A stretch of 50,945 nucleotides of DNA from an uncultured Erysipelotrichaceae bacterium. Lineage in GTDB: Bacteria > Bacillota_I > Bacilli_A > Erysipelotrichales > Erysipelotrichaceae. A model generated the notes under the pieces. That model was not told where the DNA came from and did no database searches. It saw nothing but the letters and a program-made list of their open reading frames with translations. Below, in pieces: positions 33,720 to 42,670 of this stretch. Both the position numbers and the translations under genes were made by a program. Positions within the stretch are counted from its first letter, which is position 1. Each line of letters opens with the position of its first letter. The DNA is taken from the NCBI GenBank assembly GCA_947036815.1, contig CAMQRS010000006.1, forward strand, positions 1-50,945, written 5' to 3'.

Positions 33720-34607
33720 ATGGCAAAGCGATTAGGAAAAGGTCTAAGTGATTTAGAAGGTTTATCAGCTATCTTTGGTAGTGATGTAAATGAAGTATTA
33801 GAAGATATACAAAATGGGAATAAAAAAATCGATGGGGTAAGTGATACGACTAAGATTAGTTTGAAAGACATTAAAGCAAATCCATACCAACCTCGTACAA
33901 CCTTTGATGAAAAATCATTAAACGAATTAAAAGAATCAATTACACTACACGGAGTATTTACACCGATTTTAGTGAAAAAAGCAGTAAAAGGATATGAATT
34001 AGTTGCAGGAGAGAGAAGATTAAGAGCTTCAAAACTAGCAGGACTAAAAGAAATTCCTGCGATGATCGTAGAATTTGATGATACTCAAATGATGGAAGTA
34101 GCACTATTAGAAAATATTCAACGTGAAGATTTAAATGTTATTGAGGAGGCACGTGCATTATCTAATATGATAAATAAGTTATCATATACACAAGAAGAAT
34201 TATCGAAACGTATTGGAAAAAGTAGAGAGTATGTAGCCAATACATTACGCTTATTAAAACTTCCACAAACAATTCAAAACTTTGTGGTGAATAAGCAATT
34301 GAGCATGGGACATGTTAGAACACTGTTAGCACTAACTAGTGAAGAAGATATGATCTTGGTAGCAAAGAAAGCAATTCAAGAGAAATTGAGTGTAAGAGCA
34401 CTCGAAGCGTTTGTGAAACAAATGAATACTCCAACTGTTAAAAAAGCAATTGAAAAAGACAGTTCATATGATTCAGTGGAGCATTTAATGCAACAAAAAC
34501 TTCAAACAAAAGTGAAGGTAGAATCAACTAAAATAACAATTACATATAATGGAACACAAGATTTGAATCGTATTTTAGAATTAATTGATTGTTTAGAAGA
34601 AGAGTAG
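33720..34607 (+). CDS. spo0J: Chromosome-partitioning protein ParB (Spo0J)
   Basis: A 295-residue ParB clamp. The N-terminal MAKRLGKGLSDL helix stimulates Soj; the ParB box follows (KANPYQPRTTFDE, VAGERRLRASKLAG, ALLENIQREDLN), then HTH (TQEELSKRIGKSREYVANTLRLL). It loads at parS sites near the origin, recruits SMC and helps sporulation chromosome capture. No exact parS was found in this window. Confidence 0.97.
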   Translation: MAKRLGKGLSDLEGLSAIFGSDVNEVLEDIQNGNKKIDGVSDTTKISLKDIKANPYQPRTTFDEKSLNELKESITLHGVFTPILVKKAVKGYELVAGERRLRASKLAGLKEIPAMIVEFDDTQMMEVALLENIQREDLNVIEEARALSNMINKLSYTQEELSKRIGKSREYVANTLRLLKLPQTIQNFVVNKQLSMGHVRTLLALTSEEDMILVAKKAIQEKLSVRALEAFVKQMNTPTVKKAIEKDSSYDSVEHLMQQKLQTKVKVESTKITITYNGTQDLNRILELIDCLEEE

Positions 34608-34614
34608 ATATAGT

Positions 34615-34644
34615 AAAGGTGAGCCCTTCAGAGCTCACCTTTTA
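34615..34644. terminator. Bidirectional terminator between spo0J and the DUF5662 gene
   Basis: AAAGGTGAGC (34615-34624) pairs with GCTCACCTTT (34633-34642), with T and A tracts on either side. Confidence 0.88.
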
Positions 34645-35160
34645 TTATAAATCATGTTTAATATACTGAATTGTCTTATCTAAACCATTCTCTTTTAAGT
34701 ATGTTAATATGCGTACAATAAGTTCATCTGTATCAGGATGTATTACCACGTGATCTCTACCATTTAAATAATAGATAAGCGCACTGTCATCTGTGTATTG
34801 TTCCTTTTGGTAAATAATAGAAGCAGCCACACGATCACAACACATCTCAATGACATAGTTCTTAGGCATAGCTAACGGTTTGATACCATCTCTAGCGTTA
34901 TCAAGCCAATATTCCCAGTGATGTTTATTTCTTCCTTTGTGGTGTAACCAACCTAAGGAATACCCCTTTACTTCTTTTTCCTTATCGATAGGAGATCTAT
35001 TTCCTTGGAAATAAGTAACACCCGTTTTCATTTCGATAACACTATACTTAGATAAATCATGTAAGAGACCTTGCTTATATAAACCACAGCGAAAACAAAG
35101 TTTAGTAACAATGAATTTATGTTTATTAATGGTATTTAGATGTTTGATGAATTGAGCCAT
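34645..35160 (-). CDS. DUF5662 family protein
   Basis: A 171-residue soluble protein. It has a catalase-unrelated, HD-like pattern: LLHDLSKYS near residue 34, then LGWLHHKGRNKHHWEYW and PKNYVIEMCCDRVAAS, typical of DUF5662 proteins common in Firmicutes and phages. The His/Asp cluster suggests a metal-dependent hydrolase of HD type, but the function is unknown. Start ATG 35160, with AGAGGTG upstream on the reverse strand; an in-frame GTG six bases earlier lies inside the RBS. Confidence 0.75.
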   Translation of the reverse strand: MAQFIKHLNTINKHKFIVTKLCFRCGLYKQGLLHDLSKYSVIEMKTGVTYFQGNRSPIDKEKEVKGYSLGWLHHKGRNKHHWEYWLDNARDGIKPLAMPKNYVIEMCCDRVAASIIYQKEQYTDDSALIYYLNGRDHVVIHPDTDELIVRILTYLKENGLDKTIQYIKHDL

Positions 35161-35402
35161 GAGCACCTCTCTAACTCATGAAATTATACCATTTTTGAAA
35201 GCTAGGTACAAGAATGCATCAGTAGAGTAGATGAATACAGCCTCTATAATGATAAAAGTATAGCGTATATGCGAGTCTATATAGTCGTTATGAAGGTTAA
35301 AACTGTGTCAAAACTCATAAAAAACTAGTGAATCAAGACAAGATAAACACATTTGTATTCGCTTACATATCACAATTATTTTTGTTTATTTCATAATATC
35401 TG

Positions 35403-35411
35403 TGATACAAT
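35403..35411 (+). promoter_or_regulatory. Extended -10 promoter for the aldo/keto reductase gene
   Basis: TGATACAAT is an extended -10 with one change, 27 bases before the ATG. TTGTTT at 35382-35387 is a weak -35. The remaining DNA between 35161 and 35380 shows no feature. Confidence 0.4.
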
Positions 35412-35437
35412 GGACATAAAGAAAAGCGAGGTTGTAT

Positions 35438-36370
35438 ATGAAATACTTACAATTGAATCAAGAGTTAAAAGCATCACAATTGGTGTTTGGATGTATGAGA
35501 ATAGATGGTATGAGTGTAGAAGGATTAGAAGAATTAGTACACGAAGCGCTAGATTTAGGTGTAAATTTCTTCGATCACGCTGATATTTATGGTGGTGGAA
35601 AAAGTGAAACTGTATTCGGTGAAGTGCTAGCACGTAATCCAGAGATGCGAGAAAAAATGATTATTCAAAGCAAATGTGGAATTCGCAGGGGAGCTAATGT
35701 AAACTTCTATGATGCTAGTAAATCTTATATTTTAGAAAGTGTGGATAAAAGCTTAGAAAGACTACAAACAAACTATTTAGATGTATTATTATTACACCGT
35801 CCAGATACGTTAATGGACCCAAAAGAAGTGGCAGAAGCTTTTAATGAATTATATCGTGCTAAAAAAGTGAAATACTTTGGAGTATCAAATATGAACTCAA
35901 TGCAAATGGAAATGTTGCAAGCACACTTAGATGTAAATATAATGTTTAATCAATTACAGTTATCACCAGTACATTCGGGAATGATTCAAAGTGGATTTTA
36001 TGTAAATATGAAAGAGGCTCCTTCAATTGATCATGATGGAAGTGTCTTAGAATACTGTAGAAAAAATGAAATAACAATTCAAGCTTGGTCTATTATGCAA
36101 GCAAGTTGGGCAGAAGGATCATTCATTGATCATGTTGATTATCCACAACTTAATGAAACGTTACAAATGTATGCAGACAAATACGGAGTCAAAAAAAATG
36201 CAATCGTGGTTGCATGGATCAATAGACATCCTGCGAGAATACAACCAATTTTTGGAACTACAAGTATGACACATCTACAAGAAATGTGTGCTGGTAGCAA
36301 TATTGTGTTAACTCATGAAGAGTATTACCACATACTAGCTAGCGCAATGAAAGTAGACTTATTACCATAA
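35438..36370 (+). CDS. Aldo/keto reductase (YdhF-like)
   Basis: A 310-residue NADPH-dependent oxidoreductase of the AKR superfamily. The catalytic tetrad can be read in NFFDHADIYGG (Asp, Tyr), IIQSKCG (Lys) and VLLLHRPD (His). The C-terminal INRHPARIQPIFGTTSMTHLQEM is the cofactor-binding end. Most like E. coli YdhF; physiological carbonyl substrate unknown. Start ATG 35438 after GCGAGG, in preference to a TTG six bases upstream. Confidence 0.9.
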   Translation: MKYLQLNQELKASQLVFGCMRIDGMSVEGLEELVHEALDLGVNFFDHADIYGGGKSETVFGEVLARNPEMREKMIIQSKCGIRRGANVNFYDASKSYILESVDKSLERLQTNYLDVLLLHRPDTLMDPKEVAEAFNELYRAKKVKYFGVSNMNSMQMEMLQAHLDVNIMFNQLQLSPVHSGMIQSGFYVNMKEAPSIDHDGSVLEYCRKNEITIQAWSIMQASWAEGSFIDHVDYPQLNETLQMYADKYGVKKNAIVVAWINRHPARIQPIFGTTSMTHLQEMCAGSNIVLTHEEYYHILASAMKVDLLP

Positions 36371-36380
36371 CCGATAATAT

Positions 36381-36412
36381 AGAGATATTTATGAAACGAT
36401 ATCTCTTTTTTT
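36381..36412 (+). terminator. Rho-independent terminator after the aldo/keto reductase gene
   Basis: AGAGATAT (36381-36388) pairs with ATATCTCT (36399-36406), followed by a T run. Confidence 0.8.
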
Positions 36413-36420
36413 ATAGAGTA

Positions 36421-36429
36421 TGATATAAT
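36421..36429 (+). promoter_or_regulatory. Extended -10 promoter for the FemAB-family gene
   Basis: TGATATAAT is a perfect extended -10 without a clear -35. About 65 bases of leader precede the ATG. Confidence 0.5.
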
Positions 36430-36494
36430 ACAGTATAGTAAAGTTATAAAATGAATGAAACAGTTCATCCTATAATAGAATGAAGGAGGGTATT

Positions 36495-37742
36495 ATGGAA
36501 TTTATAAAATTAACAAGAGATGAATTTAACGAATATGCATTATCATATGCGGATGCAAACTTATGGCAATCACTAGATATGGCTGAACTAAGAGAGAAAT
36601 CAGGCTTCGAATCTGACTTTGTTGGTGTCAAAAATGAAGGGGTACTTGTAAGTGTAGCATATTTATCTTATCGTACTATTCAGTTTGGGTACAAGCAATA
36701 TCAATCACCTAGAGGATTTTTAATTGATTATGAAAATAAAGAATTACTTTCATTCTTTATTACGAATTTGAAATCATACTTAAAACATAATAAAGCATTA
36801 TACCTTCAATGTGAACCATACATACCATATCAAGAACATGCATTAAATGGAGAAGTTGTAGAAGATGGTTTTAATAATAAGGTAGTTGTTGAAAATCTAT
36901 TAGAGTTAGGATTTTCTCATGATGGATTCACTACAGGAATAGATTTATATAGAGAACCTAGATGGATATATACAATTGATCTAAATAAGAGTGAAGAAGA
37001 ATTACTTGCTAGCTTTGAGCGCAAGTGTAAACGTAGTGTCATGAAAACAATTAAATATAAGATTACCACAAGAGAATTAAATAAAGAAACGTTGAGTGAG
37101 TTCATTAATGTGATGAAACATACATCTAAACGTAGAGACTTCGATAATAGAAGTGATGAATATTATCACCATTTATATGATACCTTTGTAGCACGAGGAC
37201 ATGCAAAATATCTAAGTGCCATAGTTGATGTGGATAACTATATTGCGAGTATACAAGAAGATCGTTGTGCTGAACTTAAAATAGTAGAAGATTGCGATAA
37301 AAAACTGTTAAGTAATCCCAATAGCACAAAGATGAATAATAAACGTAATGTAGCATTAGATGTTATTGCACGCTATGATATTCATATTCAAGAAGCGCAA
37401 GAATTGAAAGAAAAACAAGGGAAAGAAATTGTTTTATCTAGTGGTGTATTCTTTGTTTATGGAAAAGAAATTCTTTGTTTATTTAGTGGAGTATATGATG
37501 AGTATATGCAATTTGCATCTCCATATGCAATGCATTGGCAAATGATGAAGTATGGGATTGAACATGGATATGATCGATACAACCTATATGGAATCAGTGG
37601 AATATTTGATAAGAGTGCAGAAGATTATGGAGTATATGAATTTAAAAAAGGGTTCAATGGTGAAGTGATTGAACTTGTTGGTAAATTTGAATTAGTCATT
37701 AATAAACCAATGTACGGTTTATATAAAACAATTAAAAGATAG
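36495..37742 (+). CDS. FemAB/FemX-family peptidoglycan interpeptide-bridge aminoacyltransferase
   Basis: A 415-residue transferase that uses aminoacyl-tRNA to add the first or following residues of the peptide cross-bridge to lipid II. It has two GNAT-like halves (FVGVKNEGVLVSVAYL and, late, YGISGIFDKSAEDYGVYEFKKGFNGE, the FemABX signature) separated by a helical arm of about 65 residues (around 260-325) rich in Lys and Glu, as in FemA's coiled coil. Start ATG 36495 after AAGGAGGG; the ATG at 36480 is upstream of that site. Which amino acid is added cannot be read from sequence. Confidence 0.88.
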   Translation: MEFIKLTRDEFNEYALSYADANLWQSLDMAELREKSGFESDFVGVKNEGVLVSVAYLSYRTIQFGYKQYQSPRGFLIDYENKELLSFFITNLKSYLKHNKALYLQCEPYIPYQEHALNGEVVEDGFNNKVVVENLLELGFSHDGFTTGIDLYREPRWIYTIDLNKSEEELLASFERKCKRSVMKTIKYKITTRELNKETLSEFINVMKHTSKRRDFDNRSDEYYHHLYDTFVARGHAKYLSAIVDVDNYIASIQEDRCAELKIVEDCDKKLLSNPNSTKMNNKRNVALDVIARYDIHIQEAQELKEKQGKEIVLSSGVFFVYGKEILCLFSGVYDEYMQFASPYAMHWQMMKYGIEHGYDRYNLYGISGIFDKSAEDYGVYEFKKGFNGEVIELVGKFELVINKPMYGLYKTIKR

Positions 37743-37758
37743 TATTTAAACAACAAAT

Positions 37759-37788
37759 AAAAAAGTAACTAAGCAGTTACTTTTTTTT
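37759..37788. terminator. Bidirectional terminator between the FemAB gene and the ABC-2 permease gene
   Basis: AAAAAAGTAACT (37759-37770) pairs with AGTTACTTTTTT (37775-37786) around AAGC. It overlaps the last codons of the reverse-strand permease. Confidence 0.88.
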
Positions 37789-38634
37789 GTATGTGTGATG
37801 AAGTATACACAATAATATCAAGAGGAAGCTACACACACCTATGATATATGGATATATATCGTAGGAAACATCAGTGTTTATTCCAAAGTGTACTTTCAAA
37901 TAGGATATTGCTTCTACTGGATAAATCGAATCACATGTTTCAAAGATATCTTTCGTATATATATTACGTAGTAGTGCAGTCAACTGTGCTAGGGGAAAGT
38001 GGGTTAATATATCCCGTATAAAAGTAGGATATAATCCAATAGGAATATAAACTGCATTAATAAACCCGAGTAAGACACTAAATAAGTTCGAAATACTTGA
38101 GAAAGCACTAAATGATTCAATAAATAGAGCGCAAATAAACAAGAGGATAGAACCAAAACAAGAAATTAATAGTATAATACAAAAAACTTTCAAATACTCA
38201 TTCGCATGCATCATAAATCCGTACTCAAAATAGAGGTAACCATGAATGATACAAACATAAAGTAAGGAGATAAAAAAAGATATGATGATCGCTGCAAATA
38301 CATAAGAAAGAATGATGCTTGTATTTGAAACAGGAGAAATATAGAAGTCTTTGATGATTCCTTTTACTTTATCTTGGATAAATAGATTCACAATGGATAG
38401 TATCGAAGTACAATTGATGATAGTTAATAAACCAGCACACATGATGCAATCCACAATTTGAGTTGCATGAGTACTAATTCCATAATCAGTTAATACAATA
38501 ATCATAAAATCTTTAATGAATAGGAAGTATAAACTTAAAATGATAGCAGCGCTAATAATCGAGAGAACTAAAGAAGACGGTCGTTTTAAAAATAGGTGTA
38601 AATGTCTATTTATTAAATGTAGTGTATTACTCAT
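37777..38634 (-). CDS. ABC-2 type transporter permease
   Basis: A 285-residue membrane protein with about six TM helices and the ABC-2 layout of DrrB-like exporters (an early NRHLHLFLKRP stretch, and PVSNTSIILSYVFAA and PIGLYPTFIRDILTHFPLAQLTALLR late, before the last helix). It overlaps the upstream ATPase gene by 8 bases and ends inside a bidirectional terminator. The exported compound is unknown. Confidence 0.88.
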   Translation of the reverse strand: MSNTLHLINRHLHLFLKRPSSLVLSIISAAIILSLYFLFIKDFMIIVLTDYGISTHATQIVDCIMCAGLLTIINCTSILSIVNLFIQDKVKGIIKDFYISPVSNTSIILSYVFAAIIISFFISLLYVCIIHGYLYFEYGFMMHANEYLKVFCIILLISCFGSILLFICALFIESFSAFSSISNLFSVLLGFINAVYIPIGLYPTFIRDILTHFPLAQLTALLRNIYTKDIFETCDSIYPVEAISYLKVHFGINTDVSYDIYPYIIGVCSFLLILLCILHHTYKKK

Positions 38635-39454
38635 GTTGTTTTATTACTTTCATGAACACCTCATCTATGCTAGGTTGTTGAAATGAAAAGTTCTCTACGT
38701 TCTTCGTATGCTGTAATCTGAGTATAGCCTCTTTTGGATTTGTTTGTGCACTAGAAACGATGCTATTATTGATGGTTAATATATGTTCTTTATTACTTAA
38801 AAATGCGGATAATGGTTTTGTTTCAATAATTCGACCATGATGTATAATACAAATTTGGTCAGCATGCAAAGCTTCTTCCATATAATGAGACGTGAAAAAA
38901 ATAGTCATATTGTATTTATCTTTTAAGATGTTGATAACATCCCATATTTGTTTTCTTATATTTACATCCAATCCCGTTGTAGGTTCATCTAAGATTAATA
39001 ATTTAGGTTTGAATATGATAGCTCTTGCAATGGAAATTAATCGTTTTTCTCCACCACTGCAATACCCAATATTCTTATGAAGTAAAGGTGTCAATTGAAG
39101 TAACTGGATGACTTCTTTTACAGCGAGATCTAGCTGGGTTTTATTTTTATAGTATAAACTACCTCTATGGTATAAATTATCAATTACACTAATATCATCA
39201 TCCAATAAGTTATCTTGAAAGACGACTCCGATATGTCTTTTTATTGAATGATGATATGGTTTATTTAAAAATAAGATGGTCCCACTAGTTTGTTGTTTCA
39301 ATGTCGTGATTATATTCATCGTAGTGCTTTTACCAGCCCCATTAATACCTAAAAATGCGAATGTCTCTCCTTGTTTCACAGGAAATGATACTTCGTTAAG
39401 AATAGTATGTTGATTGATTATTTTAGTAATTTTTTCTAGTTTTAATATTGTCAT
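38627..39454 (-). CDS. ABC transporter ATP-binding protein (DrrA-like)
   Basis: A 275-residue ATPase paired with the ABC-2 permease. Walker A GINGAGKSTT, Q-loop VVFQDNLLDDD, signature YCSGGEKRLISIARAI, Walker B LLILDEPTTGLD and FTSHYMEEA are intact; a C-terminal domain of ~60 residues follows, as in DrrA-like exporters. Start uncertain: ATG 39454 gives the family N-terminus (MTILKLEKITKI), but no Shine-Dalgarno is visible. Longer in-frame starts reach 39502. TACACT sits five bases upstream of ATG 39454 on this strand, so a leaderless start is possible. Confidence 0.88.
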   Translation of the reverse strand: MTILKLEKITKIINQHTILNEVSFPVKQGETFAFLGINGAGKSTTMNIITTLKQQTSGTILFLNKPYHHSIKRHIGVVFQDNLLDDDISVIDNLYHRGSLYYKNKTQLDLAVKEVIQLLQLTPLLHKNIGYCSGGEKRLISIARAIIFKPKLLILDEPTTGLDVNIRKQIWDVINILKDKYNMTIFFTSHYMEEALHADQICIIHHGRIIETKPLSAFLSNKEHILTINNSIVSSAQTNPKEAILRLQHTKNVENFSFQQPSIDEVFMKVIKQHE

Positions 39455-39505
39455 AGTGTAGTGTATGAGCATACAAACATACTTATGATATGAAGTGGGC
39501 ATTTA

Positions 39506-39514
39506 TGGTATAAT
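39506..39514 (+). promoter_or_regulatory. Extended -10 promoter for mnmE-tatD
   Basis: TGGTATAAT, perfect extended -10, 24 bases before the mnmE ATG. It is divergent from the ABC exporter genes. Confidence 0.55.
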
Positions 39515-39537
39515 AAATAATTAGAAGAGGTGATTTT

Positions 39538-40872
39538 ATGCTTTATGAAAATATAGTAGCGATATCTACAGCACTTAGTGAAAGTGCAATTAGTATAGTT
39601 AGAGTAAGTGGGCAAGATGCGGTGTCTATCGTAAATCATATTTGTAATATTGATTTAACTAAGAAAAAAGGCAATACGATAAACTTTGCTAATATTGTTG
39701 ATCCTATGAATAATGAAATAATAGATGAGGTACTGATCAGTATCTTTTTAAATAAGAAGAGTTTTACAGGTGAAGACGTTGTAGAAATCAATTGTCATGG
39801 TGGAATTGTAGTGACTAAAAAAGTACTAACATTATGCTTGGATCATGGAGCTAGACTTGCGAATGCAGGTGAATTTATGCAACGTGCATTCTTGAATGGT
39901 AAGATTGATTTAACACAAGCTGAGGCGATGAATGATATGATTCATGCCCAAGATGAACAAGCAGCTAAACTAGCTATTAAAGCAGTAAAAGGAAGTGTAG
40001 CTAATCTATTGAATCCATTTATTCAAGAATTATTAGATATGGTAGCACACATTGAAGTAAATATAGATTATCCAGAATATGATGATGTGGAACAGTTAAC
40101 TACAGAAGTACTATTACCGAAAGTAAATGACTGGTTAATCAAGATGAATGACATTTTAAAAAAAGCCAAGAGTGGAAAAATAGTACGTGAGGGAATTAAA
40201 ACAACCATTATAGGAAAACCGAACGTAGGGAAATCTAGTTTATTGAATGCATTGTTAGAAGAAGATAAAGCGATTGTCACTAGTATTGCAGGGACAACAA
40301 GGGATATCGTTGAAGGAAGTGTACGTTTAGACTATGTAACGCTTCACTTAATAGATACCGCAGGAATAAGAGAAAGTAATGACTTAGTTGAACAAATAGG
40401 AATAGAAAAAAGTAAACAAGCATTGCAAGATGCAGAACTAATTATCTTATTGTTTGATGGAAGTAGTGACTTAGAAGAGAAGGACCATGAACTATTAGAA
40501 CTTACAAAAGATAAAACTAGAATCATTGTATACAATAAACAGGATGAAGCAATTCACAATAATGAAGGAGTATGGATTAGTGCGAAACACAATAAGATTG
40601 AACCACTAGTACATACAATCAATCAGTTATATGAACAACACCAAATTGCATTGAGCGAAAACACACTAGGAAATGAGCGTCAAATATCATTGATGAATAA
40701 AGCGAAACAAAGTATGATGCAAGCGAAAAGTTCTATGGAAGCTGGGATGGAATTAGATTTAGTGGCAATTGATTTACAAGCAGCATACACATATTTGAAA
40801 GAAATTTTAGGACAAGTTAGTAGAGATGACTTATTAGATACGTTATTTTCTAACTTCTGTTTAGGAAAGTAG
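39538..40872 (+). CDS. mnmE: tRNA uridine-34 modification GTPase MnmE
   Basis: A 444-residue GTPase that, with MnmG, makes the cmnm5 group at U34 of tRNAs. The N-terminal folate-binding domain (ALSESAISIVRVSGQDA, FTGEDVVEINCHGG, AFLNGKIDLTQAEAM) is followed by a G domain in the helical domain (GKPNVGKSSLLN, GTTRDIVEG, DTAGIRES) and the invariant C-terminal FCLGK whose Cys is essential. RBS AGAGGTGAT. MnmG, commonly next to it, is absent; tatD follows after 5 bases. Confidence 0.97.
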   Translation: MLYENIVAISTALSESAISIVRVSGQDAVSIVNHICNIDLTKKKGNTINFANIVDPMNNEIIDEVLISIFLNKKSFTGEDVVEINCHGGIVVTKKVLTLCLDHGARLANAGEFMQRAFLNGKIDLTQAEAMNDMIHAQDEQAAKLAIKAVKGSVANLLNPFIQELLDMVAHIEVNIDYPEYDDVEQLTTEVLLPKVNDWLIKMNDILKKAKSGKIVREGIKTTIIGKPNVGKSSLLNALLEEDKAIVTSIAGTTRDIVEGSVRLDYVTLHLIDTAGIRESNDLVEQIGIEKSKQALQDAELIILLFDGSSDLEEKDHELLELTKDKTRIIVYNKQDEAIHNNEGVWISAKHNKIEPLVHTINQLYEQHQIALSENTLGNERQISLMNKAKQSMMQAKSSMEAGMELDLVAIDLQAAYTYLKEILGQVSRDDLLDTLFSNFCLGK

Positions 40873-40877
40873 AGGGA

Positions 40878-41642
40878 ATGATGGAATTGATAGATAGCCA
40901 TGCACATATCACGTGTGATCAATTATATGATCGAATTGATGAAGTAATAAATAATGCAGTAGAAGCTAAGGTAGCTCGAATTTTAGTTGTATGTACAGAT
41001 TTTGTTAGTTACGAGAGAGCGTTGCAGTTGCACCATGATAAAATAACATTTGATCTTGCATTGGGGTTTCATCCATGTGATCTAAATGAATTTAATGAAG
41101 AATCTTATGAACGTTTTGAACAAATCTTGAAAGATGGAAAACTCGTTGCACTTGGTGAGATTGGGTTGGACTACCACTGGGATACAGTACAAAGAGAAGT
41201 GCAAAAAGAAGGATTTATTCGTCAATTAAAACTAGCGGATGCATATAAATTACCAGTTATTATACATATGAGAGATGCTACTCAAGATACGTTAGATATT
41301 CTTGCAGAGCATGCAAATACGAAATTTTTGCTTCATTGTTTTAGTGCAAGTAAAGAAGTTGCACAAGTAATTATGAAAATGGGAGGGTATATTTCGTTTG
41401 CAGGGCCCATCACATTCAAAAATGCTAAGGGCTTACAAGAAGTACCTCAAGTGTGCGATATGAATCGAATCTTAGTAGAAACGGACTGTCCATACCTTGC
41501 TCCACATCCTTATAGAGGGAAGCAAAACGAAGTGAAGTACGTAACCTCAACGTTCAGTAAGGTTGCATCATTGTTAGAAATCGAAGAATTAGAATTAGAA
41601 AAAACGATGAAAGATACGTATCTTAATTTTATTGGTCAGTAG
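40878..41642 (+). CDS. tatD: TatD-family metal-dependent deoxyribonuclease
   Basis: A 254-residue TIM-barrel hydrolase. Metal ligands are in LIDSHAHI, ALGEIGLDYHW, PVIIHMRDA, LLHCFSAS and LVETDCPYLAP. TatD enzymes are 3'-5' exonucleases acting in DNA repair or degradation. Start is ATG 40878 or 40881 (two adjacent ATG after AGAGGGA). In many Firmicutes tatD lies just upstream of rnmV-rsmA, as here, with a 3D-domain protein between. Confidence 0.93.
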   Translation: MMELIDSHAHITCDQLYDRIDEVINNAVEAKVARILVVCTDFVSYERALQLHHDKITFDLALGFHPCDLNEFNEESYERFEQILKDGKLVALGEIGLDYHWDTVQREVQKEGFIRQLKLADAYKLPVIIHMRDATQDTLDILAEHANTKFLLHCFSASKEVAQVIMKMGGYISFAGPITFKNAKGLQEVPQVCDMNRILVETDCPYLAPHPYRGKQNEVKYVTSTFSKVASLLEIEELELEKTMKDTYLNFIGQ

Positions 41643-41660
41643 CCTAAGACTATAAATATA

Positions 41661-41752
41661 AATGCAAGGTATCTGATTTCGGTGTCGCAATCAGATACCT
41701 ATCCATAAAGAAGGTATACGCAGATCAATCTCGTATATCTTTTTTTTGCATT
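41661..41752 (+). terminator. Double hairpin closed by an outer stem, ending in a terminator
   Basis: AGGTATCTGATT (41667-41678) pairs with AATCAGATACCT (41689-41700). A second hairpin AGGTATACG (41712-41720) with CGTATATCT (41732-41740) is followed by eight T. AATGCAA (41661) and TTGCATT (41746-41752) could close both into a three-way junction. The ATACCT of hairpin 1 can also pair with the AGGTAT of hairpin 2, so the two folds compete. Confidence 0.7.
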
Positions 41753-41852
41753 AACACAAAAATTAATGTTGGCATGATTTTCTACAAAACTTCATAATAT
41801 CCTTTATAATAGCCTTTTTTCATTTTTTAATGTATATGATAATACTTGAAGT

Positions 41853-41880
41853 TTGCATTAAATACATTAAATGGTAGAAT
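41853..41880 (+). promoter_or_regulatory. Promoter for the 3D-domain gene
   Basis: TTGCAT (41853-41858), a 16-base spacer and TAGAAT (41875-41880), with the extended TGG before the -10. Confidence 0.65.
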
Positions 41881-41939
41881 AAATCAGTATGAACGGCCTA
41901 TGCTAATCATATAAAAACAGAAAAAAAGGAGAATTTAAA

Positions 41940-42611
41940 TTGAAGAAAAAAGAAATAATTTCCTTAATAACCAATAAATTAGTATTAATTATTTGTCTAT
42001 TTGTATCTATTTTTACAGTAGTGAATAATGTTAAAGCATCTCAAAGTACAGCGATTGAAGTTAGTAATGTTGAAATGCCAATGAGCGAAACATTAGTCGT
42101 GGAGTCACCGACGCAAGTGAGTGAAGTCGTAAGTAGTGATGCAGTATTAGAAGAAGTATTTAATATAAGTTATGAAAATACATTTTCAGCAAAAGTTAAA
42201 ACGTTGTTGAATTCAGATGAAGCAGTAAGTGCCTATATCACAACTTATGGTACCGATTGTATTGGTTGTTACAACAACAATGGGTTTGGTGGAACAGCTG
42301 GTGGAATTAAAGTATCATTCGATTCAGTACAACAAGCAAATGGTTCATGGCAAGATGGGCTTACATATGAAGGTTACTATATAGTAGCGGCAAATGGAGC
42401 AATTCCGTTTGGTAGTATTGTCAAAGTAAGTAATCATGGATATTCTGGAGAAGGATTAGTTCCAGGACAACCATTTTATGCGATAGTAGCAGATAGAGGA
42501 TCAATGACTATGAATCACCTAGATTTATTTGTAGGTAGTCAAGTCTCAAACAATATTTCAATCAATAGATCTTACGATCCAGTAATGGAGTTAGTTCGAT
42601 ACGGTTATTAA
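41940..42611 (+). CDS. Secreted 3D-domain cell-wall protein
   Basis: A 223-residue exported protein. Signal or anchor segment at about 13-31, a Ser/Glu/Val-rich linker to about 80, then a double-psi-barrel 3D domain: YYIVAANGAIPFGSIVKV and YAIVADRGSMTMNHLDLFVGS with the Asp residues that name the family. 3D domains occur in peptidoglycan lytic transglycosylases (YabE/YuiC type) and resuscitation factors. No LysM or G5 module is present. Start is TTG 41940, with AAAAGGAG upstream. Position between tatD and rnmV equals that of Bacillus yabE, supporting homology. Confidence 0.8.
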   Translation: MKKKEIISLITNKLVLIICLFVSIFTVVNNVKASQSTAIEVSNVEMPMSETLVVESPTQVSEVVSSDAVLEEVFNISYENTFSAKVKTLLNSDEAVSAYITTYGTDCIGCYNNNGFGGTAGGIKVSFDSVQQANGSWQDGLTYEGYYIVAANGAIPFGSIVKVSNHGYSGEGLVPGQPFYAIVADRGSMTMNHLDLFVGSQVSNNISINRSYDPVMELVRYGY

Positions 42612-42615
42612 AATG

Positions 42616-42647
42616 AAAGACGAGTTATGAAAGTAATTCGTTTTTTT
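42616..42647 (+). terminator. Rho-independent terminator after the 3D-domain gene
   Basis: AAAGACGAGTTA (42616-42627) pairs with TAATTCGTTTTT (42634-42645, two wobbles), followed by T. Confidence 0.75.
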
Positions 42648-42655
42648 ATTTTGTA

Positions 42656-42664
42656 TGGTATAAT
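42656..42664 (+). promoter_or_regulatory. Extended -10 directly before rnmV (leaderless candidate)
   Basis: TGGTATAAT ends six bases before the rnmV ATG (42671), so transcription should begin at or next to the A of the start codon. Confidence 0.6.
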
Positions 42665-42670
42665 AGGCAT

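Noticed and set aside
32174-34607. parS or Noc-binding palindromes within the noc-soj-spo0J genes
   Set aside because: I looked for TGTTTCACGTGAAACA and ATTTCCCGGGAAAT by eye and saw no close match in the window.
28051-37237. Six exact DnaA-box 9-mers (TTATCCACA or its complement) at 3920, 28051, 30264, 35740, 36139 and 37229, near the rsmG-noc-soj-spo0J block
   Set aside because: All lie inside coding sequence, several in common codon pairs (VDK/VDN), and none cluster in an AT-rich intergenic region. They do not form an oriC. The origin may be near but is not shown.
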